NCBI GenBank assembly: GCA_035578175.1
Contig: JAQMRL010000001.1
Span: forward strand, 188,968,783-189,032,782
DNA: 64,000 nt
Origin: Catonia carolina
Taxonomy: Eukaryota; Arthropoda; Insecta; Hemiptera; Achilidae
Direction of reading: 5' to 3'
Every line of letters begins with the position of its first letter. Position 1 is the first letter of the stretch. Shown piece after piece: positions 1-13,600 of this stretch. Both the position numbers and the translations under genes were made by a program. The notes beneath the pieces are model-generated. The model searched no databases. It was not told the origin of the DNA and saw nothing but the letters and a program-made list of their open reading frames with translations.

Positions 1-69
1 TGAGTTTTCTTATCTATTTGAAATCAATTACATTGTTTTGAAGTATCTTGCTAGTTTTATTAGTTTTAA

Positions 70-1464
70 CACGTTCACTGCGACCCGGGTGAAGCGAGGT
101 TATTTGCTGTGGCTGAACCGTCGCCTGCCACATTTATATGTTCCCCGCACACAGAAAGTGCACAAGTCCGCGGTGCTTCATATCCACATTTTCTCTCTAC
201 AATTACATTTCTCGTGTGTATTTTCATTCAATACTTATATTTTATATTTATATGTGTTTGTTTATGTATTTTAATATAGAAAAATGTATTTGTTTGTCAT
301 TTTAAAAATACACACATAAAAGTATATATACAAAACAAATGTAAAAGTCTGAATGTACTTTGCTTTTATCACGTTAACCTTTGAGAAAAAATTAAAAACT
401 TATAGGAATAATAGGATAATAATAGTTCATTATGGCACTCTTAGCTGAATAACTTCGGTGTGGCCAAAGGTTTTTGAAAAGTTGAAAGTAAGTGTTATTA
501 CGGTACAGACAGCAGACAGATATCGGTACCTGTGACGGCTTTACAATTTTCTCTTGTTTTCAACAATACTTTATCCTTTCTGTTCCCACGGCAGTAAGTC
601 TTTCCATGGACAGATAAAAATCCAATTCCAAAAGTGGGGTCGCCTGTGAAAAGAATTGCATAAGCGTACTAGTATACTATTATAAGTAAATGACCCTGCC
701 GCTTTGTGTGACTGTGCACGCCTCGTAGGCTCCTAAAATTATGAGTACTAATAAAATATTTCTATAACCAATTTTTAAATGAGGCAAACATTTAAAAAGA
801 AATTAATACCTACTAGTTTCTTTAAAAAAAGTTAACTTTAGGTCTTTATGTACGAAAAAATAGCCCTACTTAAATTTAAAGCATTTAGGTATTACATTCG
901 TATACACATATTTATTTATTTAGTTGAATTTTTGCCACACGTAATATTTACTAGGTATAGTAAATGTTGCATAATTGTAACAAAAGTAATATAATGAAAT
1001 AACATTTTATAGCATTATTACTACGACTAGAAAAAGAAAGTTCATGCAAAAAATTACGTTTTCTTGCCTGATTATAAGAGTATAGACAAAATAATCACTA
1101 AAACTAAATATAAAAATAATATAATAAAAAAATACAGACAATAATAAATAAAAACCTTTAATTAAACCTAATATGTCACGAATAACAAATAAAACAGCCC
1201 GTAAAACTCGATACTTATAAGAAAATATATCAGTTTTTCAAACTCCGCCAAAAAAAACCGGTGACGTTTCTTCAAAAGCTGAAGGTATACTGGCATAGAA
1301 TGAACCTTTTTCTATGGCTGAACAATAAAAGAAATCCAATTTACCCTAGCTGAACGCAGAAGGAAGAGATTACAAAACTGTATAGACGGACCACATTTTT
1401 GTGGCGGCTCGCACCCTGGGACTGTTCAATACGCCACATAAATGTGGCGGCCGCACTGAACGTG
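70..1464. mobile_element. piggyBac-like non-autonomous element, TTAA-flanked
   Basis: The left end after TTAA (66-69) reads CACGTTCACTGCGACC. The right end reads GGCCGCACTGAACGTG before TTAA (1465-1468), giving inverted ends of about 13 bases plus a TTAA duplication, the signature of piggyBac superfamily insertions. Subterminal repeats around CCACATTTATATG and GCCACATAAATGTGGC occur near both ends. No transposase reading frame is visible in ~1.4 kb. Confidence 0.75.
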
Positions 1465-1610
1465 TTAAATAATTGACGTAAAACTTTTTAAAAAAAATAA
1501 CAGAGTATTTTTTTTGTTCTATGTTGTTGTGACATGTATCATTTGAAAATGTTTCCAATTTACGTGAGGAAACTGTAGATACTTAGCACTGGTGGGTGCG
1601 TTGTGTGTAG

Positions 1611-1687
1611 AAGGTGATTTTATCCTTATTCCTGAATGGCCTGTTGAGAAAGACTGGCAAACGAAAATGTGCAGTAGGCTTAGCCAG
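1611..1687 (+). CDS. Pfk: Pfk exon (first in window), N-half
   Basis: This short exon is visible only by homology: it reads [15 protein letters not shown] then KMCSRLSQ, the stretch that precedes AGQRLN in animal PFK. It starts in phase 1, completing a split Glu codon, after a GTGTGTAG acceptor. It ends CAG followed by GCATGT, so the donor must be GC; the nearby GT four bases later would break the frame. The exon feeding its first codon is upstream of the window. Confidence 0.85.
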
Positions 1688-4600
1688 GCATGTATATATT
1701 CATATTAATGAAGAAACTATGTTCAGTATTTAAGTTTAATTTTGGTATTATTTATTAATTTATTCATCTTTAGAAATATTTATAATATTCCCAGTCAGGT
1801 GTGACATTTTTCAGCACTCATTTTCATTTGTCATCATCATCTGTATTACCATTAATATGCTAAACAATTGGACATAAAACAAAAAATTGAAAATATTTTA
1901 ATGTTAGTTATGAATTGAATCTATACTGCTGTTATTTTCTTGGCAGTGCTGTAGATTAATGTGTTGTAATGATATAAATTGAGAAATAAAATTTATTCTT
2001 CTTATGAATTCACATTTTATGAACCCCTGAACATGAGAAAAGTAGGTTTGTGAAGCTCTCACTAATACTTACAGAGACCCACAAAATAAATCAGTGAATG
2101 AATCCTGTCGAATTATTGTATACAAGGGTTTACAAATTTTTATCTTGGTGTTAACTACATTTTATACTGAGCACTTCAGTTAGCCATAATATTAGTAAAT
2201 TTTAGAATTGGTAGAAAATTTACTATACCGTCCCTGTGTAAGCACGGGTATTACTTCATATACTTCTTTATCCATACTTCTTATATTGTGAATGTTTATT
2301 ATAAATGTAATGATGGAATACACAGCTGTTAATGTGTTGCTTAGATGTGTCGTGGTTAGACTATACCCATTGAGAAGAAAGATGTGCTGCACACACGTTA
2401 TACTTTTTTCAATTGTGACCTCAAGTTGCACTTAACTCATTTCAAACAGCCCATCATTTATTAACGATATTAATAGATATGTGAATGCAGACTTCAACGC
2501 CAATGACTTTCTTGTGCAAGTTTATTATGTTAAATTTGTGCAACTATGTGTATTTGCGGTTTAGCGTTATAAGGTAGTTATATGCACAATGTGGCAAACA
2601 GGCTGGGGGCAAAGTGAAGAGAAAACAAAAACACTTTGACCTTGAATCCTGTATTGTATCTATTAAGGGATTCCGTAATTGTATCCTCCATAATGTTAGC
2701 TTAGGTACACATTTCTGAAGAACTAGAGAAGCTAGAGCCTTAATTCTTTTTTTGTTTTGAAGAACAGAACTTCCTACAAATGTTGAGCGGAAGGGTTTTC
2801 AGTTTTTATGAAACCCCTTTTTATCACTTTTGTACATTTAAAAAAAATACCTGTTTTTGTCGAAAAATTTTGGTCAAATTATTTTTTAATTTTCAATTTT
2901 TTAAAATTTTGATCTGCTCATATTGTAGAGTAAGGTGAGATGTATAGCTGGTATTTTTTATCAAATTATCTTACATAGAATTTGAGAAAAATGTACCTAA
3001 AATTAATAATATAATAATTATATTTTTAATTTTAGGTACATCAAAAGTAAAATTATTTTACTTTTGAGAAAAACTGCTTTAAAACTTGCTGTTATACTGC
3101 ACTGGTGCACTATTATTGCCCACCACATGACAGCGTAGATTTCATTTAGTTTATTTAAAGTTGTATCAAAAGCTCGGTCATCAGCCACTGCGGTGGAATA
3201 TTTAATGGTGGGTTTTAACTTGTGAAATTTCCAGACCCTGGCCGGGAATCGAACCTGGGACCTCCGCGTGGTAGGCTAGTGCACTACCACTACGCTACGG
3301 AGGCGGCCATATTTTGTTTTGTTTTTTATAAACTGTTTTTTTTTGTATTAAAAGATTTCCTTGTATGCATTTTGAATTATTTTTGGATACTTCTAACTGA
3401 GGTAGGACATTACAAATTAAACTAAAGCTAATGACAATATTACTAACAAAAACAAAACACCAACACTTTATAAATAATATAATTATTTATTTTACAGCTG
3501 AGAAAAGCAGAAACTATCGATAGGGTTGCGACCTTGAAACATAATGATCTATGAAAATAATTAAATTTGTAAAAAAGTATGAATAAAAACAAAATGTTTC
3601 CATTTGTATAGTTACACACCAATGTCGTTGCTAATGACCTTTGTAGTTGATGCGACATAAATAAAAAAAAAAAGTTTTCTTTCACTGACATGCACTCCTA
3701 AAAACTTGAATAAAAATGTTTTTACTAATCATAGAAACAAACTAAATATGGCATTTTAAAGAGGGTTTTAAATCCAAACTATAACAATCAGCAAAAACCA
3801 AAAAATGGAAAAATTTTGATTTTTTTCTTTATAAAGTCCCCATAATACAATACATTATCTTGATCGCTTTTTGCATGAAATTCAAGTATATTCTGGGGGG
3901 GGGGGGACTCTAGAATCCCTCTGCAAATTTATTATTTATTCTGAGATGAATAATTGTTACCTACTTAATATGATTAATATATATTATCTTTAATTCAGTG
4001 TAATTAATATGATGTGCAAAAACAGTCCATCAACTGTACGCCTACATATGCTCACTGAAATGAGCACTATTTTGGTATGGTGAGATAATAAAGTAATAGA
4101 AAAGTAATTTATGGACATATAATATTCCGTACCTAAAATATTGACTCATTTTTCAGTGTGTAACATTGAAAGTGTTAATATTTTGTTACATGATGTTTTT
4201 TTTTGTTACTGCTAGAAAAGTAGATTTTATAATTACTCTTAATGTTAAATTGCCTTGTTATTTAGCTATTGGACATGTGATATATCTGCAGTCTAAAATG
4301 TTATGCTCCTGAAAATAATATTTGCAAAATTAAGTCGTAAAATATATGTACTAAATGAATGGTTTTTCTATTAATATTGTAAAAAAATCATTACGTCTTG
4401 GGTGTATGTGGCTTCTTTATTGTTTTGTATATTATGGATCTGCATTGCTTCACTAAAAATACACTTTTATAACCTATAATAAGCATGGTTTCTTATTTAA
4501 TAGATGCTTTAACTTTTCTTTGTTCATTGAATGTTCCTGTTGGCGTTCAGAAACTTATTGGTGGCAATTTTTAAAATTGTCATCTATCATTTTTTTGTCT

Positions 4601-7600
4601 GTCCGTCCATCCGTCTGTCACAGCCAGATGTCAAAAACTACAAGAGATAGCAACAAACAGTTTTCAGATTCACAATCTACACAAAAAGTTAGTGGGTTGC
4701 GGTTTTAACCGGAAGTAGCCCAAATCTGGAAGTCAAGAAATCAGTGTCATTATTTTTAACAAAAATAGTGTCATTCGATTCCTCTTATAGTGTAAATACA
4801 GAAATCATCGGGTTTGAAGTTCCGGTTTTGACCGGAAGTCAAGAAATCAGCCAGAAACAACAAGCTATAACAATTAGTAGTTTTTGGATTCGTAATCTAC
4901 ATAATAAGTTATTGGGTCTGGATTGGTTTTGAAGTTTCGGTTTCGACTGGAAGTCAAGAAATCAAAGTTAGAATTTGAAAACAAAAATATTGTAATTCGA
5001 TTCCTCTTAAAGAGTAGATACAAAAATTATTTATTAAGTGTGAAGTTCAGAGTTGGACTGGAAACCCTGAACATAAAAAAAGTAAAGACTTAAATACCGC
5101 TTGAATCAACAAATGCAAAAAACATAACATTCATTTTATTCATTAGCATGTGGGATAGTGGCCCAAAACCGGAAGTCAGTTAATCAATGGCGGTATTTGG
5201 TAACGAAAATAGTGTCATTCGATTCCTCTTAAAGAGTAGATACAGAAATCGCTAATGGTTTCTGTCATAAGTTAAAGGTAAGCCTTTTTAAAAATTGCCA
5301 CCATCCACGAGACACGTTGTCTCATGAAAGGTATGTTTATTAATAAAATTATTTGTTTCTGTAGTCATACAAAGAATTTAAACACAGCTATTATTTAATG
5401 TGGAGTTTGTGTTATTCTAAAATACACAGTTAAAATTATCCAGTGCACAAGTAGCATTACAGTTGTTGAGTTAAAGACATCTTTGTAGTATACCATTGGT
5501 GGCTAGTTACACCAAAACCTTTAGTTAGTTTATAATATTTTACTTATGGAAAATTTCAGAAAGAACTGGATCAGAATTGATTTTTATCATTTGCTAGAGA
5601 TCAGTGATGGTTTTTTTTTAGACTGACTGTCTATAAAGGTCCTAATTAGATTCAGCGAAATTATGACAAATTGTTACTTTTATACTGCATATTTATTTAT
5701 AATCAAAGTAAACAGTTTTTCTCTTGTGGTGTTTTATAGAAAATTAACTAACATTAATGTGTAGTATTATAATTTTTTTATAATATAATTATAATTATAT
5801 TGTAAACACAATTTTTTAATACTGTGTAATATGTTTCATTATTAGGAACGACAAGCTGGTCAGCGATTGAATATTATAATTGTTGCTGAGGGGGCAATTG
5901 ATCGAGATGGTGTACCAATTACAGCTGAAACTGTAAAAGATGTTGTTGTTAAAGAACTAAAACAAGACACTCGAATCACTGTCCTTGGTCACGTCCAGAG
6001 AGGTGGCAGTCCATCTGCATTTGACAGAGTTTTGGTAAGATGTTATCTTTTCATATAGTACTGATATCTTTCATAATGTACTTTACTACAAAATATTGTT
6101 ACTGTAACAATAAATTGTTTTTGGAATTTTCAAACAGATTTTTTTTAAAGTAGTACAGATTTCTGTTGAAAATATTATCTCAAAACTTTCTGAATAGTAT
6201 TTACTAAATACTTGATTTAAGAAACATTAGTGGCGTGTGACAGCCTGTTCTATAGTTTAACAAATAATTCTTCCATGCTTTTGACCCAGTTATAGTTTAA
6301 CAAAATTCTCTTTAGTTTAAATAAAAATAGAGAGCTATCTGTGGTACTATATTGCAAAGTGAAAAGTTATGGGTTCAATTCCCAATGAGAATCTGGAGGT
6401 TTTTAATTTCTTAAAACCCTTCGATACTATTTCTAAACTCACTGTAGTTGCTGATGGCCAAGCTGTTGATGTGACATTAGATAAAACAAAACAGTGTACA
6501 AATTCTGTTATAAACAATTTGTTCCAAAAGCAGAAGTTAAGAGAATATTTCTCAAAAGATGTTGCATGTATGACTACAACTTAAAACTCTGGTTTTATTT
6601 GTTGTTAAACAAAGTATTAACAAAATGATCAATTTATAATGTTATTCAGACACATTAATAACTGAATTTTAATGTAGGGATGTCGTATGGGCGCTGAAGC
6701 TGTGATGGCATTGATGGAAGCTACTCCAGATACTGAAGCTTGTGTTATATCATTGGATGGCAATCAAGCTGTAAGACTGCCTTTGATGGAGTGTGTAGAA
6801 AGAACGAAAGCAGTTGCCAAGGCCATGGCAGACAAGGAGTGGGAAAAGGCTGTTCAGCTCAGAGGAAAGTAAGTAGATTTGTTTTAGAACATGTGCAGTT
6901 TTTACATAATTTTCATTATGTTTGGTCACAAAAGACCAAATATTAAAATTTTCTCTTGTAATTATATTGCATGTCGAATGACAAATGTAGAGGTTCTCAG
7001 GAAAATGAAGAAATACGTAGAAACCATTTGCACCATCAAGTGTAGGATTTCAGAGTTATCATGTGGAATGAATCAAGATATTTGTTACTACAAGTGATTC
7101 TACGAGAAACAATTTATGGAAATAAGGATTTGACTGGAGAAGGGTGTTGTTGCTTCAAAATCTGAGAATTTGGTTTTTGGGTAAAGTTCTGAAGAGCTAT
7201 TTCGCAGTGCTACAAAACAAAAATTACTGTGATGGTCGCAACATTCAAAATGGTAGGCTCCTGAAGAAGAATTATGTTGTGTATTTTAATGAGTGCCCGG
7301 AAAGACAACCTTCTGTAATACTTTTTAAAGCATTAGATATAAAGAAGCATTGTAGTAAACTATGGAATATGGATGCTTTCATCCTAAATTGTGTGGTGTA
7401 TAGAACATAATACGTTATGTTAATATTGTTCAGATTTTATATATTTTGTAAGATATGAAGGATTTATAAAGGCACTATTGTTTACAAAGTGCCTTGTATA
7501 TACCAGTACACCATACTAGAATTTTTTAGGAACGTTTTGTTTATTAGTTTCAAGTGTCATATAAATGTTCCTTTTATTGTACTTTACTCTCTCCAGCGAG

Positions 7601-10600
7601 TGTATTTTTTTGTGAAATTCAGTGATAATTCCATGTGTGTTTGTGATTGTTAGTAGGAGTGATATACTAAGTTAGCTTTCCATGACCTATATATAAGAAA
7701 AAAACACTTTGTATAATGATTTGAGTCTGAATTCGGTGAATTTCACAAAAAGTCTGATACAGTAGTAATTTAACCATTGTATCTCTTTTGATTAAATATA
7801 GAGTACTGGATTTTTGTCTGTTTTATTAAAATAATGATTATTAAAGGTATCTGATGTAATATAAATAATTAATCAATTATTATACAGAGTGATTCACAAA
7901 AACTGATATGAATCTACAATAAAAATAAGAAAAAAAGCTTTTATGAATATAGGTCAGGAAATGCTTTATTAGCGTGTTACGGCTAGCGAAAGATTTCGCT
8001 CGAATTTCAGCTTATCCCTTGAAATAAGTTTGTAAAAATTTTTAGGAGGTTAATTAAAAGTCAAATATTGTTGTTTCTTATAGTTTTTGATCTGAGAAAG
8101 TGAATAAAACAGGTCCCAGAACCATTTATTTAGTAGTTTTTGATAAATTTTGGTAAAACACAAATAAATAGAGGTAAAAACTTGAATGAAGTACTTGGAA
8201 GTCCTCAACTATTATGCTGTTCAGATATCACATCATAGCCTTTTGAATCGTTGTATTCGTTCCAAAGTGTTGTCTTTTCAGGTCCCTTTTGCTTTGGGTT
8301 GAGAAAGAATCACAGGAAGGTACATCTGGGCTGTAGGGTGTTGACACAGCATTACCGTGCTCTTCTTGGCCGGCAGGTCAGTTACAATGAGGCACGTTTG
8401 ACTAGGCGTATTGTTGTGATAAAGAATCATGATCAAGTATCAGCGATCTCTGATCTGATGTTGTGTTCGGTCGCCCTCAAATTCTCTCGTACTTCTTTGT
8501 AAAATTTGTCGTTAACTATCTATCCAAAAGGCACAAACTCTCTTTGGACACTTCTTGGTTACATTTATCATCGGGTTACTGCTGAAACTGGATGTCCTCT
8601 CCATTGTTTTTCTTGCTTCTCTTCTAAGCCCTTCTTAAATGTTAGTACTACTCAAAAATATTTCTTCTGTTCATGGCTTCATCCCCAAAGGCTATGTGAA
8701 GCATTTGAAGTCACAATGGGAGTTCTCCTCAGTTTAACGTAAAATTGATTGGCACTATGCTGCTTGAGGTTTCACTGCATCTTAACTGCCAACAAGTGTT
8801 CATTCTTGCATGATCTAATCCCTCCAGAGGCTCAGAGAAAACTGAGCTGGGTCTCTGCTTACCTGAAATTCCACCCATAGCGATAACTTCTGCCACTTCC
8901 CCTTGGTAGGAAAATACTTGCATGGATACTTATTGGACAGACCCTTAAACTAACTCCACTGCTCCAACTCATATTATTTCTGTCACAATGTGATGTTTTC
9001 ACTAAGTACTAATATTTTTTTATTACCAACTGTCTACTTCGTCTGATAAATTGTATCTTTAAAATAGGTGAGTGTGATTATTGAATTTTATGCTAAATTT
9101 AATTATATTTTTGTTAATGATTCAATTCAGTTTTGTCTCTTTCGTAGGAGTTTCACAAGAAATCTGGAAACTTACAAGATGCTGACTAGACTGAAACCAC
9201 CAAAAGACTCCACCGATAAAGCACCTGTATGTTGATTTTATTTTGAAAAAAATTTAACAAAAAGTTGTATGTACTTAAAATACAAATTGAAAATAATTTC
9301 TTTTAAACTCCATGTTTTTAATATCTCAGCAATTTATATTTACGTCACTTTTGTTGATTAGTTTTCATTGTATTTGCTAATCTGCTGGGATTCAAACAAA
9401 GTTGTTATGAGCGTGTGGCTGTCTGTTAATGATGAAGACCTTCAGCTACAGACGAGGAAGTAGTTTTTGGGATCATGACAGACTCCAGCAAAGGTAAAAA
9501 AAAGAAATGAAATTAGTAACACAGAGTGGGTTATTTTACATTCAGAAACTGCAAAAGCACTCAGATATCATGTTTTTATGAGACACTGCCAAAATATTGT
9601 GTCATGATAAATGTTTTCGACTTAACAACAAAAAACAATTAGTGATTTTACACTGCCAGGCAGTACTGAAAACATATAATTTCTTGTAATTACTAATGAA
9701 CTAGAAGAACATTTTTAACAAGTAAGCGATTTATGTTATAAGTACATCTTTTATTTAGAACTGGGTTATGTTGATTTTCTATTCTCATCTATGTTTTCTC
9801 GTTTTTTAAATTAAATTTTTGTCTTAAAAAGCCTATCAGAAATATTTTCTCCATTATAAAATTATTTTGTTTTAATTTAAAAATCTTAATTCGTAAAAGG
9901 CGTGTTGAAAAAAAATGAGGAAAATCCCTTTTATAAGACTCATGTGGCTGGTGGCAATTTTTGAAAAGGCTTATCTTTGACTTATTGCAAAAACCATTAG
10001 TGATTTCTCTGTACCTTTTCTTTAAGAGGAATTGAATGACACTATTTTTGTTTCCAAATTCCGACTTTGATTTCTTGACTTTTGGGGTTGGGCCACTTCC
10101 AAGAAAAACTGGAACTTCTAACCCAATGATTTCTGTATCTACTCTTTAAGAGGAATCGATTGACGCTATTTTTGTTTTCTAAATTCAGACTTTTATTTCT
10201 TGACTCAAACCGAATGATTTCTGTAGCTACTCTTTAAGAGAATCGAATGACACTATTTTTGTTTCTAAATTCCGACTTTGACTTCTTGACGTCTTGTTTT
10301 GGGTCACCTCCAGTCGAAACCGGAACTTCAAACCCAAAATAACCCTACTAACGTTTTGTGTAGACTAAGAGTACGAAAAGCGTTTGTTGCTATCTTTTGT
10401 AGTTTTTAACTAATTGTAGTTTTAACTATTTTTGTAGTTTTTTACAAGTTTAAAACTTGTAGTTTTTAATTTCTTGGCTTCCGGTTTTGGGCAACGTCCG
10501 GTCAAAACTGGAACTTCAAACAAAGTTTAGACCCGCTTACGTTTTGTGTAGATTACAAATCTGAAAACTGCTATCTCTTGTAGTTTCTGACATCTGGGTG

Positions 10601-13600
10601 TGAAAGATAAATGGACAAAACAACATGATAGAAGACAATTTTAAAAATTGCCACCAATCAGTACGAATTTTCCAAAATTTTGGATTTGCGGGGTTGTTGT
10701 GTGCATGCTTTCTTATCCAGGTTGTGAGCTTTTGGTCTCAACATTTTGCTTTTCATGGTTGATGAGCTCTGCTGTTCTACGTGTTTTGACCAATCAGAAC
10801 ATTTGCCAGCGTTGTCAGGTTGTACAAATGTTTTAGTCTGACAAACATGACGTGAGCATGTGTACAAGAGCCACAGTAGTTCACTCGTGACTTGCATCTT
10901 GTACTGAACACATCATTATAGAGCGCATTAACATGGAATACTTTACATTATAATCAACTGTTTGTATGTTCTTAGGTTATAATTGTTATTGAAAGATCAA
11001 AAAAATGACTGATGAAATACATAACAGAGCTACGAGAGCAAGTATTGGCAACATTGCTGACAAGTCATTGGCTAGTTATGAAGTGGGTAGGGGGCAATGT
11101 ATATGTTCAGAGCTCATCAGCTTTGAAAAATAGTATAGTCTAGGTAAATTTTTGTGCTCACAGCCAAGAAAAGTACAATGTATTCTGTAATATAAGCATA
11201 TATATGCTCATGATCGAATAATTGTTGTATTCAATTAATAATGTTTAAGGATGGATATCATCTAGCTATTATGCATATTGGTGCACCTGCTTGCGGTATG
11301 AATGCAGCCGTCCGTTCAGTTGTAAGAACTGGTATCTACCGTGGTGATATAGTTTATGGAATTCATGATGGAATTGAAGGTTTAATTGCTGGAAATGTAA
11401 GTCTTCTTAAAATTTTGTTAATGTAATAAGTAGTGGTGAAATTCTTTATTTTTTTTTTGTCTTTGTTTAAGACGTTTTATAGATCAAAGAAGAGTTTTAC
11501 AAGTTTAGTTAAAACTGTAAGATTTTTCTCTACTCTTAACTGTAAGATATTAGCAGCATCCTGGAAAAATTCTTGATAGATCATTCTGTTTGAAAAATCT
11601 TCTTTTTTCAAAATGGTAGCTTAATGTACATTTAAAAATGAAAATAATATAATAAAAATTTAAAAATAAATAAACTCTTAAGACTTTTGTACGTAACTGT
11701 TTCTTAAGTTGTTTTGTTTATAGTTATTTAAGCAATATTCTGAAAGTTTGTTTTTCTGTAATTTGTCGTATATTTTTATTTTCGTTGTTATAATATATTA
11801 TAAAATTTGATTTACAAATAATTTTTTTGTCTTAAAGTTGCATTGTCTATTTATCTCTTTCTATTAGTAGACTAATACTTCAGTTTTTATTAGAAGAAAT
11901 TTCAGTTATTTTCTTTCACTGAATATTAAGTTAATCTCTTAAGTGTGAATGTGATTTCTTTGTTTTGTGTCAGAAAACCTAATCTCTACTTTTCTGATAA
12001 ATATTCTTTTAATGAGTAGTTGATTGGTAGAAAAGGTTGCAACAAAGCTTCGTTTTGTACTCCATGGTATAGAAGTTACATTCCATACAAGGTCTTTAAA
12101 TTTTAAAAAACTTATTTAATTGATACATGACATGATATAATATGGAAAGTAGAAATAATAGATATCACTCCAGCAGTTATAATGTATTACTGTTAGCTGG
12201 CACCATTGTTAGTAATAGGTCTGGCTGTTATGTGTGGAAATTAATTCTTCAGGTTTATTGCAGTTGTGGCATTGTACTAAAGCGAAGAAAAATATTACAA
12301 TTATGAACATACGTTTTATCTTAATAAGTTTTTTAAAGATGTTTAAATGTAATTGCCTTTGTAAGTTTAAATGTTGTAGTGGAGATGAATGTGAGATAAA
12401 AATTTAAAATGAATGCAAAAGCAAGAGTAAGGGCAGTGAATGAATTGCAGTTCTTTTTGTAAAAAAATTGAAAATAAACCATTACGTTTTGTATTATGTC
12501 AAATGATATCCCTATTATTATTTATAAGTTAATTAACCCCCACTATAATGTGATATTTAAACATAAGGTTGCTCTCACTTTCTGTAAGGCTGAACCAAAA
12601 TAATGGTAATTAAGTAAATCAATAGTTTAATTAATATTGCAGATTCAAGAAATGAAATGGGCTGATGTAACTGGTTGGGTTGGTCAAGGTGGTGCGAATC
12701 TTGGTACAAAACGGACATTGCCTAATGATCGATTACCGATGATAGCACAACGTTTAGCTGAATTTAAAATTCAAGGATTACTCATTATAGGAGGATTTGA
12801 GGTAAGTTTCTTCTTTTTATTTTGGTTTGTTTCAAGTGTTTAGTCACTCACTACTGAAGTTTGTTCTAGGTAGTTCTACATGTGTAGTGTGATGATATGA
12901 AAATTTTCCCTGACCGGATTTGTCAGACCATATCCCAGCCCTGTAGTAAAATTTTATTCATTAACTCTTTCGAGATGACAACCGTATGTGATACGGCCGT
13001 GATGATATACACCGAGTGACGGCAAACGTAGGTCATACGGGCATAGCAATATACATCCCTACTCGGCAAACGTATCTCATACGTTTGCTACTTTCACATT
13101 TTTATAAATGTGGCTACCCTTACGCTATCAGTTTCCCGTTTTCAATGTTATTTAGTTCACTTTGTTCTCCGTTTACCTACAGCGATAGTTGACCGAATCG
13201 ATTATTATTTTCTGATATATCGATGAAACTATCTAACGCTACTTAATGCGTGAGATCGAACCGTAGTGTCTACTACCGAGTACCGACATAGCGTGTTACA
13301 AGGCCACATTGTTTGCAGTGTATGTGTTTTACTGTTATTGTGCTATTTTATATTTCATGAAACGATGTCTAGAGATGCATTAGATTGTTTTGCAGAAGAT
13401 TCTGGGTCGGAATTAGATGACACGGACATTGAAGAATCATACGACCCTGCGGAGAAAGAAAGCGATATTGATATAAGTTTCATATAAAATTTTTCGGAAA
13501 TGTGTAAATTAGAGTAATTGTAAATAGTATTATTTTATAAATAACTTAATAATTGACTTAAACTAAATATGTGGTTAAAAAGAGCAAATTTCTTAACTTC

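Larger units (their letters stand above)
1688..5845 (+). other. Pfk intron (GC-AG) and its contents
   Basis: A 4.16-kb intron. It holds a SINE (3143-3308), a SINE tail (3611-3672), a tandem-repeat-bearing inverted-repeat element (4559-5302), a hairpin with 16-base arms (2991-3041) and a run of 13 G at 3895-3907. Nothing else was recognised; 1690-2990 is plain AT-rich sequence. Confidence 0.6.

Noticed and set aside
38..274. 78-residue reading frame
   Set aside because: Lies across the left end of a piggyBac-like element and has no recognisable domain.
2991..3041. Rho-independent-like terminator or microRNA hairpin
   Set aside because: Eukaryotic intron, arms only 16 bases and almost all A/T; too short and too AT-rich for a convincing microRNA precursor.
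3232..3308. tRNA gene on the - strand
   Set aside because: It has A- and B-box-like motifs but the acceptor stem does not pair, and it continues into a tail shared with two other loci, so it is the head of a SINE.
3895..3907. Poly(G) tract, and poly(C) near 50317-50333
   Set aside because: Simple homopolymers; possible G-quadruplex potential but no supporting context.
8251..8742. Two + strand frames of about 80 residues
   Set aside because: They are antisense to a degenerate mariner transposase.
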